Shown one piece after another: positions 15,094-26,652 of a stretch of 64,000 nucleotides of DNA. The stretch is from Amanita rubescens. Its lineage: Eukaryota; Basidiomycota; Agaricomycetes; Agaricales; Amanitaceae. The notes under the pieces are model-generated. The model was not told where the DNA came from, ran no database searches, and saw nothing but the letters and a program-made list of their open reading frames with translations. Positions within the stretch are counted from its first letter, which is position 1; every line of letters begins with the position of its first letter. Location of the stretch: the NCBI GenBank assembly GCA_015039365.1, contig WION01000010.1, positions 496,001-560,000 of the forward strand, in the 5' to 3' direction. A program made the translations under genes and the position numbers.

Positions 15094-18000
15094 GTTGTTC
15101 CTTATATTCATTTAAGGTCTCCTCGGAGTGTTCTAGGTTTTCCTCAGTTTCCCATGAATTGTCAGATGTCGGATAACCTTTCCATTTGACTAAAAATTGC
15201 CATTGGTTTCCTTTTCTTCAGTGCGAGACAATCGTCTCGATTTCGTATTCTTCTTTGTTATCTATAAGGTCCGGGGTTGGTCTAGTAAAGTTTGGACCAT
15301 GTGTTTCGTTCTCGTGATAAGGGGTAAGGAGCGAAACATGAAAAACGGGGTGAATCTTCCATCTTGGGGGAAGTTCAAGTTTAGCGGTGACAGGTCCTAA
15401 GATCTTCTCAATCTTGAACGGTCCTTCTCATCTAGGTGAGAATTTTCTTATTTGTCCTGTTTTCAGGTTTCGTGAGTCTAGCCATACCAGATCTCCTTCT
15501 TTGAATGCAGGAGTTTTCCCTTTGACACGTTGAGTCATTAGCTGTCTAGCTAATTCGTGTGCGGCGAGAGCTTCATCTCGTATTTGCGTTAAGATCTTGA
15601 AGCGGTCTTCAGCGGCGGGTACATTGATCCGTGGGAATGCTGTGGGGATAGCCACAGGTTCTATTCCAAACATGATTTCAAACGGCATCATCTTGGTAGA
15701 TTGATGTACGCGTTGATTGTGCACGAATTCTGCTAATGGCAGGTGATCTTTCCATTGTTTTGGATGATCAACGCAGTATAACCGGAGGTAGGTTTCTAGC
15801 TCCTGATTGAGTCGTTCCGATTCTCCGTCAGTTTGCGGATGAAAGGCAGTTGACTTTCTATGATCAATTCTGAAGATTTTGCAGATTTCTTCGAAAACTT
15901 TGGAGGTAAACTGTGGTCCTCTATCGGAGATGAGGGTTATCGGTAATCCGTAACGTTTGTAAATGTCATTAATATAGGAATTGGCAGTATCCATAGCGGT
16001 AAAAGATTTTTTGCATGGTATGAATATTATGCCCTTTGTTAAGCCTTGATCGACCACGGTCAAAACAGAATCAAAACCGTCGATAATTGGCAGATCTGTG
16101 ATGAAGTCCATAGAAACTTGTTCAAATGGGCGTGTGGCATGGGATTTAATAGGCATCAAACCCGGTGTGATTGGATGTGTGTTAACCTTCATTTGTTGGC
16201 ATAAGGCACAGCCTTCGACCCATTTAGATACGGTCATTGTCATTCCAGGCCAATAATAGTCACGGCGGATTAGCTCTAGTGTCTTTAATCGTCCAGGGTG
16301 ACCCATAACTACGGGGTCATGGTGTGACTTGATTATCTCGTTTCGTAATTCTTCGTTTTGGGGGACATAAATGCGTCCTTGATAACAAATGATGTTGTCG
16401 TCGTTCTTCCAGTCATTAAACTTTGATCAGAGAGGTAGCTTTCCGTGTTTAAGACCATCAATTATAACTTTAGCAAATTTATCTTGTGGCAATAATTTGG
16501 TAATTCTATCTGCCCAAGATACATTAATTGCGGCGATAACCATGTCATCAGTGATCATGGTTTGTGGGATTTCTTTTGCTTTTGCCTCTTCTTCGTTAAT
16601 ATGGTCAGGGCGTCTCGATAAAGCGTCTGCCTGAATAAGTTTTGATCCAGGGACATGTTCTAGCTTGATATCAAACTCCGTAATTTCTTGCCACCAGCGT
16701 GATTGTCTGGCGGTCATTTTCTGCGGATGTTTGTAATATGATAAATTCTTATGATCACAGTGGATCATAATCGTGTGCGGGCTTCCTTTAAGAAGGTGTC
16801 TCCAGGTTTCAAACACTTTCTTTATTGCTAATAACTCGCGATCGTATACTTGATATCTTTGTTCGGTATCACTTAACCGATGACTGATAAATCTGCATGG
16901 GTGCAGTTCTCCATCAGATCCCCATTGCTTTAGGACGGCTCCTACCACCCAGTTTGACGCATCGGTCTCTAACAAAAACAGTTTCGTTGGATCTGGCATA
17001 ACTAGAACCGGTTCTTCTAGGAATTTCTCCTTTAACGTGTCAAATGCTTTCTGACACTCTGCATCCCATTGGAAGGGAACTGTTTTCTTCGTAAGTTCTG
17101 TGAGTGGAGCCACTATTTCGGTGTAGTTTCCTATAAATTTCCTGTAAAAATTCACAAATCCTAAAAATGACCGGATTTGTTTAACGGTTTTTGGTTCAGG
17201 CCATTTGCTGATTCCAGCGAGTTTTATGGGGTCCATCATGATCTTTCCTTCTTTGACGATCATCCCAAGGAATTCGACTTCCTTGGCGACAAATTTGCAT
17301 TTTTCCAGTTTCAGGAACAGATCATTTTCTTTTAGCCGTTGCAAGACTTGCTGAGTGCGCTCCCTCGTTTCTGCCTCGTTCGCTCCATATATCAACATGT
17401 CGTCAATGTAGACGACTAGCCATCCTTTGGCTATCATATCATGGAAGTATTTGTTCATCATCATTTGAAATGTCGACGGTGAGTTGCATAATCCAAAGAG
17501 CATTACGGTAGGCTCGAAGAGACCACAATTCGTCGTGAATGCGGCCTTCCATTCGTCACCTTTCTTTATTTGCACATTATTGTAACCCCATCAGAGGTCT
17601 AACTTGGAGAAATATTTCGCTTTTCATAGTTTTAATAATAAGTTGGATACTAAAGGAAGGGGATAGGCGTTCCGTTTCGTCCAGCTATTGATGTATCGGT
17701 AATCTTGACAAGGTCTCAACTCTCCTTTTTCTTTCTTTGCGACATAAAAGAAAGGAGATGCTTGCGGAGATTGTGATGGTCGAATATATCCTTTTTTGAG
17801 TTGTTCGTCGACCCATTTATTCATTAGCTGTTCCTCGTGGATTGATAACGGATAGTTCTTCGCCACTTTAGGTTTAAACCCTTCTTTCAGATCTATCGCA
17901 TGATCCCATTGTCGTGAGATCGGGAATCGTTCCAACGTTTGTTTATCAAAAACTTTTCTCCATTTGTCGTATTCAGGGGGTAACTCTACTTTCGTAGATT

Positions 18001-18632
18001 TATCTTCGTGTTCATGTGCAAGTGCTTGAGACGCTGATGTTTTCACTTGGATCCAAAGGTGATCAGTCTCGAGATCTTCGTCTTCATCTGCGTCCAATTC
18101 TTCTTCTTTTTGGATATACCGAAGGTACATTTCGGTTTCTTCGTCATAATCAAATGTAGTTTCTTCTTCCGGATCGATCTTCCTATCATCGGGGAACCTA
18201 ACCGTTCCTTCAGACCAATCTATTCTGGGGTTGATTTCTCAGAGCCAAGGTAATCCTAGTATCAGTCGTTGATCGCCTAGTCGTGTGACGTAAAACCAGT
18301 CTCTAAACCGGTTGTCTTCGATGTTATAGCTTATCTGGATTTTATACCGTATGTCTCCAGACTTGTTGTTTGTTCCGTCCACATTTCGCACTGGGATGGG
18401 TTTCTTTAAGCGGGTGATTTTGTTCCAATTGACAAGTGAACTGTCAACAAATTTTCCTTGTGCGCCTGAATCGATAAGGGCCTTGGTTTCAGCGGTTTTC
18501 AGATTCGAACATTGAGTAATGGGAATGGTGATTTTATTTCTGGACATAGATGATACTGTTACACCATTTATACATAATTGTTCGTTTTCAGAGACGACGG
18601 ATGCTGATTCATCGTCATCTCATTCTAAAAAC
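15038..18632 (-). pseudogene. GypsyB-1 pol
   Basis: Protease (ALIDSGAQGKFVD), RT with V-V-Y-I-D-D-M, RNase H (FLLETDASNW retains the Asp), integrase (HPGRLKTLELIRRDYYW, CALCQQMK; SMDFITDL, ISDRGPQF, DGESERLNQE) and chromodomain. Broken by at least five nonsense codons: after LGLPWL, twice around LLLKL and DL before WGYNN, after KLPL, and after KFSPR. At most of these sites GypsyB-2 has CGA (AGA at one), so CpG transitions explain them. Enters from gag by the slip heptamer at the gag stop. Confidence 0.9.
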
Positions 18633-19632
18633 CCTTTTTATTCAATTTTCGGCGGGCGCTGCGTGGTAATGTTTTTGCCATTTCTCGTATGACGGCGATT
18701 CTCTGGTTTTCGTCGTTTTCACTGTCGGATTCTTCACTTGACAAGCCACTTTCGTCTTTGTCACTATCTGCATCCAGCGCTCTGATTTGTCGTCCTTTTC
18801 CTTTGTTGCGGTTACTGTTTCGTCCGCGTGGTTTTCCTTGTAACTGTCCTCTAGGGGCTGCTTTTCCTCGTGAATTCCCAAGGTTTTGTCATTTCTTTTT
18901 GGGATTAGGGCAGTCCAAGATCAAATGTCCTGTTTTTCCGCATCCATAACATACAGCGGTTTTTACCCATTCCATGGAAGTTTCTGCAATCTGCATTCGT
19001 CGTGCTTGTTGGTTTAGTTCTAATATGGCTTCGTCGACCTCCATTTTGTCGTCAAGTTCCTTAGCTTGGCCAAAAGTGGAGAATAACGTGTTCGCCACTT
19101 CTATGTCAAGGATACGAGTTCGTAATGATTTATAGGTTGTCGGGGCACCTCCTAGCCGTAGTTTTTCTCGTAAGGTATTTGGTAATCCCAAAACTAGGAG
19201 ATGACATTTCGTCGTATCATCGGTGACTTTGGCTAAATTAAGATCTCGATCGATGCACGTGATGTATTGGTTAATTGATTGCTTCGGGAGTTTTCTCCAT
19301 GTGAGTAATCTGTGCATAGCTAGTCCTGGTTTGTCTACTTGTCCCCAATCTTCTTTTAGTTCCTTAACAAAAGCATCGTAATTGGCGTATTTTGTCGTTT
19401 CAGCATCGTATTCAGTTATCTTGTTATCGCGCCATTGTTGAGCATTGCCGTCAATATGATACATAATGAACTGTATCTTATCTTGGGCGTCTGTCATCTT
19501 ATTCATTTTCATGAATAATTCGGCTTTTGCTAAGAATGGATTGAGATATTTTCGATCTCCTTCAAATGGTTTGGGAGGTTTGATCTTTGGTAGATCCGAC
19601 CTTGGTTTGGTTCGAGATCCTGATCCACTCAT
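18625..19632 (-). pseudogene. GypsyB-1 gag
   Basis: First ATG is at 19632 (MSGSGSRTKPRS). Retrotransposon Gag core (FMKMNKMTDAQDKIQFIMYH ... LPKQSINQYI ... LRLGGAPTTYKSLRTRILD) and zinc knuckle CYGCGKTGHLILDC. Nonsense codons after NPKKK (CGA to TGA) and near the C-terminus (CAA to TAA). Upstream, 19633-20425 is the decayed copy of the ATG-less frame seen in GypsyB-2, with one TGA and one frameshift. Confidence 0.88.
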
Positions 19633-20459
19633 ATCTCTTTCTTTTCCTTTTCTAGAGGGAAATGGATTGATTGGTGGGGTGAACAAGTATGGGAAAGTAA
19701 CAGGGGGTAATGGTGCGGGTCGTGTAGCTTCGAGCTTTGGTTCGGTTACAAGGGATAAGGAAGCGATGAGTTGAGCTGAGGTTTCGTCTTCAACTCATTG
19801 TTCGACTGTGGGTATAACAATGTCTTCGGTTCCAGGTGCATATTCGAGTTTATCCTGGGGTTCTTCTTCTTTCTCTTGTTCAGAGAAAGGGTCTTTAATC
19901 GTCTTCTTTATCAGACTCTCCTGATGGTTCGGCGCTTTCTCTATAATGAACTTGTGGTGATGCGATGGGAGTTTCTTGACTAGTGATTACGGTTTCTGGT
20001 TCGTTCACTTTCTTCCAACGCTGTAGCTCGGTTCGTGATAACTCCTCTTTTCCTCCTAAGAAGGGTTCTCCTTCAAAATATTCGTCTCTGATATAGTACG
20101 CTTCTTCTCCTGTTTCCGATTCAGTGGCGTACCAGTGTCTATTCTTTTGGTCAAAGTCAAGCTTTCGTTCGTTTAGGTATAATCCTCCTTCAAATGCGAA
20201 GGATTGATTTGGTGGTCTACCGAGTTTTTGCTTGACCCAAAACTGATGGCCTGATACAGGTTTTCCTGAAGCGGTATAACACCAACTGTTTTCTAGTTTA
20301 TCCCAATGAACAGAATGTTCGTTGAGATAATAGCGATTATCAACGGGATTTCTTTTGGCATTATTCGGAGGGGTACTTTTAGATTGTTGTGGAGCAATGA
20401 TGAATGATGGGAGGTGAGAGCGTTAAAGCTATCGTGCTCGGAGAGGAGTCTAGTTTTAT

Positions 20460-20888
20460 TGTTACGTTTGTTTGTTCACTGATAAGTCAAGCCTATCAGG
20501 TACTGTAGGTTCCTCAAGGGAGTTCCAGCACTTAAGAATGTTCAAAGAATAAGAGTGTTATCGGATAAGTCCTCAAGGGAGCTTAGACAATAACGAGACA
20601 GATTTTGACTGTTAAAACTAGACTGAGGTCTAGTCGTATATTTGCGTGTCTTATATAGTACAAGGTATATATGCAAATATAGTACGTAGGAATGCATGTG
20701 ATAATGAAACGGTTTACATGTGATAATCGACATGCATGTGATAATGAAACGGTTTACATGTGATAAAATGAAATAGCATATGATAAATGATGAATGTTCC
20801 AGAAGGAACACATATGCAAACAGTGATGTAGGAGGGATAACGGAAGTAATAAGATAAAAAAGATAGGCCATGATGTACGTTTGTAACA
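20460..20888 (-). repeat. GypsyB-1 5' LTR
   Basis: 429 bp. Differs from the 3' LTR at many sites (for example tactgtagg against taccgtagg, CpG type) and by rearrangement of the CATGTGATAA repeats, so this insertion is older than GypsyB-2. Confidence 0.93.
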
Positions 20889-20893
20889 ACTAT

Positions 20894-21520
20894 GCTTCTG
20901 GAGGTACTCGCATCGACATTACTTATGTCATTGGAATCCTATCAAAGTACCTTGATAACCCTGGTCCGACTCATTGGGAAGCCGTCAAGCGTGTATTTGC
21001 CTACCTTTCTGGTACAGCCAATTGGTCCATGACGTATGGTGGTGAGGAAAGCGATTTGACAGGTTTTGCGGATGCGGATGGGTCCATGCACAAGGACCGT
21101 AAAGCTATCTCGGGCTATGCCTTCTTGATGGATGGAGGAGCGGTATCCTGGAGTTCAAAGCGGCAAGAAATCATTGTGTTGTCGACAATGGAGGCGGAAT
21201 ACGTGGCGGTCACCCATGCAGCGAAAGAGGCGCTCTGGTTGCGAAATTTTATTGGTGAAGTCTTTGGTGACATCAATGGTCCCACGACACTATATTCGGA
21301 TAATCAATCAGCTATCTGTTTGACAAAAGATCATCAATTTCATGTGCGCACCAAGCACATTGATATTCGCTTCCACTTTATCTGATGGATCATTGCCGAT
21401 GGAAAGGTCAAGTTGATCTATTGTCCCACGGAATCCATGCTAGCGGATTCGTTGACGAAAGCATTGCCAAACTTGAAAGTGAAGAATTTTGCGAAGGCTT
21501 TGGGTCTTGCACGGGATTGA
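20894..21520 (+). pseudogene. Copia RNase H and C-terminus
   Basis: ASGGTRIDITYVIGILSKY through RNase H with D (GFADADG), E (STMEAEYVA) and D (LYSDNQSAICL). A TGA at 21383-21385 after RFHFI is probably CGA mutated at CpG. After it the same frame continues (WIIADGKVKLIYCPTES) to the natural TGA at 21518-21520, immediately before the polypurine tract GGGGGAG (21521-21527). Confidence 0.92.
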
Positions 21521-21527
21521 GGGGGAG

Positions 21528-21869
21528 TGTTGAAATAGACAATCCCGGTCAGTCTATTTTGGTCACTATTTGGTGTTGTACGTGGTGCGTACAGCGGACA
21601 CGAGTCTTGGGCGTGCTGAGGCATGATTGCTATTTTTGGTAACACGATCGGAAGACTCGATCTTCGATCGTTTAATTAACTGTATAGTTTATAGCTCGTT
21701 ATAGGCTCGTTTGCAAGCCACATACCTCAGTCGTTTGCACTATCCGACTGAGGTATGTGGGCTCCATTATGTTACATTTCTATTATGCTAAATGTATCTT
21801 AGCTAAACTACAATAGGTAGTTATCGAATTATAGTCGTTTGCACTATCCGACTGAGCTAAACTACAATA
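21528..21869 (+). repeat. Copia 3' LTR
   Basis: 342 bp, TGTTGAAATAG...ACTACAATA, preceded by polypurine tract GGGGGAG and followed by the duplication gagca. Holds an extra 18 bp (around 21583-21600) absent from the 5' LTR. Confidence 0.93.
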
Positions 21870-21874
21870 GAGCA

Positions 21875-22024
21875 TTGAGATGCCCAGAAGTAGCCATTGT
21901 TATATGGTTTATTGTGGCAAAAACTGAACATGAATAAACCTTGCTCTTCAAGCAAGGTAATTTGGGAATAATGGCAAATAAGTAGAGGATGGTTAAAATT
22001 ATACAGGGTAGCTGGATGTTACTA
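21875..22024. other. Short unassigned spacer
   Basis: AT-rich sequence between the Copia target site and the GGTCC-rich element. No coding sequence or repeat recognised. Confidence 0.5.
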
Positions 22025-22792
22025 CTAGAGTTTTAAAGTCCGGTCTGGTCCAGTTTTTATTGCCTTTTTTGGAAGGACCAGAACCGGACCGGTCTCACGG
22101 TGTCCCTGATATCAAAAGAACCAGAACTGGACCGCTTAAGACCGGTAACTGGTCTAAATTTACAAAAAAGACTGGTCTTGGACCAGTCTGGACCAGGACC
22201 GGTCTTAGACCAGTTCAGGACCAGTCTTCAAAGTCAGAACTAACTTGTGTAAACCATGTGAAACCCACTGTTGTTAACCCTCACCCTCCCACTGCTCAAC
22301 TATGCATCCTATGCCCCATCAGTGGACTGCACCCTCTCTCACACCCAGCTGCATGCCAGTTAAGCTACATGAAAACCATTTTTGATGATGGCAGGAGACT
22401 GCCAAACATTGCCAAAGAGAGATTCAGAGAGAATGAAATCCATTGTTTCTGACCCTTGCATCCCTCCCACTGCTCAACTAGTGTGCCCCATTGGACCCAC
22501 TGCCATCTCACACTCTCTCACCCTAGCTGCACTCCAGGTAAACCACATGAAAACCATTTTTGATGATACCAGGAGACTGCCAAACATTGCCAAAGAGATC
22601 ACCAAAGAGATCTTTTTTTTTTTTTTTTTTTTTTTTTTCCGAATAGAAATGAGTTTATTATGTAGTCTATCATAAATCTATAATGAGTGATTCACCTCAG
22701 CGGAGGCTTGTATAGTAAGCGTATAGCGCAGTAGTTGCATTATGGTAGTATACGGTAAGCTACTAATGACATCTAGGCAGGGGAAGGGGGCT

Positions 22793-25700
22793 TCATGGTG
22801 GTTCGGGGGGAAGGTCGTCGAACGTGAAGGCGGTGGGGTTTTCTTTGAGGAATTGTTTGAGTTTTTTGCTGTTCTTTTTATCAGTGCGAATTTTCTGTAT
22901 CGAGGCAAAGTGAGAGGTGTACTTGCCGCAAGTGGATAGAATGTGCGACCTTGAGTGGAGCACGGGGTCTGGGCAGTGAGGGCATTGTGTGGACTGATCT
23001 GGGAAGAAGCGCTCTCGGTATTCTCCTGTTGGTGCGTGGTTTGTTAAGGCACGCGTTAGGCGAGCCATCAAGGCTGGGTCGTTCTCTGCCATCTCCCGCA
23101 TCACGAAACGTCGAGTGGCGTGGCCCAGGGAGGGTTGAATGGGCTTCTTTTTGCGTCTAATCAGTAGCCAGCCATGTCCTGTATATTGTGGGCTGCGATA
23201 TCTTGCCTTCCACCAGCGTTGAGCACAATGTTTGGCCATCTGTATGAAGTGTTCGTGCAGGATGCCTGGTGCCGTGGATTCGTCTTGTTCCCTGCTTGCT
23301 AATCTGTCGGCGCGTTCGTTTCCTGCAATTCCTACGTGAGATGGGCACCATGAGATTCGTAGGGTGTGGTCAGGTGAACGACTTAGCCAGTCCCGTGCTA
23401 ATATGCATATTTTGAGGGACGTGATTTGGCTTGAGTGTGTATTTGTGTCGAAAAGGGCATTGATGGCTGCTTTGTTGTCTGTGACAATGGTTGCGCATTT
23501 TATGTCTGTGCGCTGGATAAGCCATGTGAGCGCGATTTCGCAGGCAGCAAGTTCCGCATCAAAAGAAGAAGCAGCAGCGCACCACTCCCTTTTTTCCCCG
23601 ATCCATTGTCCTTCACTCCAGCATACACATGCTGCGGTGCCCCGTTGGTAAAAAAGATGACTTGTGATTTCATTTCGTCAGACATCCACCGTTTGTATGA
23701 TGTTAGCCATGTCTTGAAGGAGTCACTGTTCTTCTTCGGAGCATCCATGTTGAGGAAGGAGATCCTTGTCAGGTAAGTGTCAAGGACCCTGTCCCCGGGT
23801 TTTGCTTCGTTGTGATATGGTTCGAAGTATTCTTGGATTTGGTCTGTTTTGAGCCGGATTATGGGGTTGTCATCAGGTAAGTTACGGCGTCGACGCCGTG
23901 GGTGGATGTGACAGTAACGGGCTGGGACCGGGTCATAGTGGAATATTTGTCTGAGAAGATGATTTTCAGGGAGGGTCATAATACGCGCACTGTACTTAGC
24001 GAGGCAGATGTTGAACCATAGGGCAAGTGGTGGGATGCCGGAAAGGACTTCTAGGGCTCCATGTGGAGTGGTGTGGAAAGCGCCGGTGACCCATCTGGTT
24101 GCGAATGATTGTACTCTTTCCATTCGTGTAAGGCACTTTTTCGCGCCATCCCCAAAGGGGGCGTACCATAACGCTAGACCATATGCAAGGATCGGGAGTG
24201 CGCATGCTTTGTAGACGACCGCACGTTCTTCCGGCCCGAGTCCGCTGTGCGAGTTTCCGAGCATCTGGCATGCTCGCATCGTGCTAAAGGCTTTGTTAGT
24301 ATATATTTTCACATGGGAGGTAAAGTTGAGGCGGGAATCAAAGTAGAAGCCCAGATAGCGCCATAAGTCTGAGGGTGGAACTGTCCACGTCCTTTCTTCC
24401 CACTCGAAAGTGAGGGGGGGTTGTTGTTCCTCTTTAAACCTTCGGGTTGGGCTGCTGAGGTCGAATGCGAAGAAGTGTTTGAGTTCGAGCTTTGTGTGCT
24501 CGGAGGTGAGGCCGAAGTAGGAAAGGAAGGTGAGGAGGGTCTTGTATATTGTGGCGAGGAAATCTACATTTGCTTGCATGGACTCTGAGGAGGTGACCAA
24601 GGCACCGTCATCAACGAATGTTAGTATGTTGACGCTTTTGTCCGTTCCCCACTGGAGAGCAAGTGTCAGTAAAGCTGCGAGATAAAGGGCAGAGAGGATT
24701 GGGGAGAGGCCATCTCCTTGAGGGACTCCGATGCTGGCGTCTATGGGTGGGGATGTGTCTGAGCCCCAGCAATATCGTGTGGTGCAGTTTGAGAAGAAGG
24801 CGACCATGAAGTTAGCGATTTTCCTGTTGAAGCCAAATTTGGTCAGTATTGTGAACATTACACGGTGATTGAGTGAGGGGAAGAACTGAGCGATGTCGAG
24901 GGCGAGAATGGTCGTGTGTTGTCCCCGTTCACGAGCTTTGACTATTGTATCCATAAGTATGAGGGCAACGTCAGTGGTGGCGTGTTTTTGTATGCCGCCG
25001 AACTGGCCTGGGTGGAGGAGGTTGTGTTTGTTTGCGTCATATTGAAGCCGAGCTGCCAGGACCCTCATGAGGAGCTTGCCAATCGTGTTGAGGAGGGCGA
25101 TAGGGCGGTATGCTTTGGGGGTTGAGTAATTGTTTTTCTTCGGCTTGGGGATGATGACGCTTTCTGCTTCTTTGAGCTGTGTCGGCCAAAAACTTTCATC
25201 CATGATCCTGTTGTAAAGTTTCATTAGTGCTTTTGTCACATCGTAGGATGAGAGCACTCTTTTGAGTAGCCGCCACGTAATGTGGTCGTTTCCCGGGGCA
25301 GAGGAGTTTGATGTGGATTGTAGGGCAGTGCGGATTTCGTGGACTGCGATGGGGGGGAAATCGTGTTCTGGGTGTGTAGGCAGCGCGTTGATGAAGTCCC
25401 AGTTAATTTCTGAGGCGGCGTTGGTGTTGAACTGCTTGTCAAAAACCCTCCAGAGGTGGTCCGTGCTGGTGACCGTTTCACCGTTGTCTTTAATCGTCGA
25501 AATTGGGGGGGCTTTGCACGCTTTGGTCCATTGAACGCCTTCCCAGGGAGCTTTGACGCTTGTCATAGTTTTCAGCTTTTTCCCAAAGAAAGACTTCTGT
25601 GCCGCCTTGACAGCTTTCTGGAAGGCTTTTCGTGCTGCAGGGGAGCATTCTTCTTGGAGGCGGGTTTTGGCTGCTTCGCAGTCTTTGTCCCACCACATGG

Positions 25701-26652
25701 AGGGGTTAGATCCTAGTTTTGGGCATCGTGAGTTTTGGCGCCAGGCACGATCGACAGCCCTGTAAATCTCGTCAAAAACGTTAGCAAGGCTGGAGGAGGA
25801 GTTTTCCGCTCCAATGAGGATGGCTAGTTTGATGGTATTGACAAAGTTGTCTTCCTGTTCGCTTCCCCCTTTTATGTATGGGGAGCCCCGCCAAGTCTTA
25901 TTGACACCGAGGTCGAGCTTGAGGAGGGAGTGGTCACTCTGTCCCCTGTCTTCTATGCAGTTTTGGTAGGTCCATTTGTTGTGGCTCAGCAGGGACGTGT
26001 GGGCGAAGACGAGGTCGAGGACCGAGGAGCGGTTTTGTTTTGGGTTATGCCACGTTGGTTGCCCGTCTTCGTTGACTAAGTGGTGGTCAGTGAGCATGAG
26101 GGTGTTCAGCAGCTCGATCGCTGTGTCGTCCGCTTCTGTACATTGTGGGTCCCATTCGGGGGAGTGGAGGTTGAAATCGCCCTGTATGACGGCCACATTT
26201 CGGAGGAAGGGGAGGGTCGCAATAAGAGAGTTGACAGCTTCATTGCGGGTGGGCGGACGGTTATAGAGGCAAACGAAGGTGGCACTTGATTGGTCAGCAT
26301 TTCTGGTAAGGCGAAGGGTCAGTACATTTGGCGATGGGACCTCGAAGGGGTCCATGAAAAGTGAGAAAACGGGGAGGATACGCTTATTAACATAGATGGC
26401 AACCTGGGATTCTGGGAAGGTAGAGCGTTTGTCTACGCAAGCCCACTGGGGGTGGGACGCTGAGCCCATGAGTGGGTCGCCTTCCTCGTTGGTTGAGGAA
26501 GCGAGGTTTCGGACTTTGTAGACCGGGAGTTCCTGGATAAACAAAAGGTCAGTGTTTGCCTGCAAGGTTTCAAGGAGGGAATGGAGATGGGGCCTGGTTT
26601 TGCGGACGTTTTGGAAGGCAAATTTTAGTTCTGAGACGAAGCCTATCGCCAT
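22793..26652 (-). pseudogene. LINE pol: endonuclease, RT, RNase H, zinc finger
   Basis: ATG at 26652 overlaps the stop of the previous ORF as TAATG. APE-type endonuclease: E41 (FIQELP), GDFN at 158-161, D213, and SDH at 239-241. RT: LDIAQFF (D586), GVPQGDGLSP, FVDDG (D681, D682). The frame changes at the C-run 23640-23643, just inside RNase H. Beyond it another frame gives EWCAAASSFDAELAACEI, then VTDNKAAI, HVGIAGNERADRLA, and the C-terminal zinc finger CPHCPDPVLHSRSHILSTC, ending at 22793. RNase H begins FFTNG where FTDG is usual, so the first catalytic Asp looks mutated (GAC to AAC). Full product would be about 1280 residues, a Tad-clade layout. Confidence 0.92.

Larger units (their letters stand above)
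12053..20888 (-). mobile_element. GypsyB-1: Ty3/Gypsy chromovirus inserted in Copia RT
   Basis: 8836 bp with LTRs at 12053-12480 and 20460-20888 and a 5-bp duplication actat (12048-12052, 20889-20893). Minus strand. Order: 5' LTR (right), ATG-poor leader frame, gag, pol with chromodomain, a third ORF, polypurine tract, 3' LTR. Same family as GypsyB-2 and aligns with it along its length. It carries many nonsense codons and a solo LTR-D at 13618-14014. Confidence 0.95.
6993..21869 (+). mobile_element. Ty1/Copia element, split by two later insertions
   Basis: LTRs at 6993-7316 and 21528-21869 are flanked by the 5-bp duplication gagca (6988-6992 and 21870-21874). Domain order is gag, protease, integrase, RT, RNase H, the Copia order. 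A MITE (10644-11433) and GypsyB-1 (12053-20888) interrupt it. Removing both with one copy of each target duplication rejoins the reading frame exactly. Native length is about 5.2 kb. Lesions: two frameshifts and two CGA-to-TGA nonsense changes. Confidence 0.95.

Noticed and set aside
22060..22452. Plus-strand 130-codon frame
   Set aside because: Runs through the GGTCC-rich repeat arm; no coding signal.
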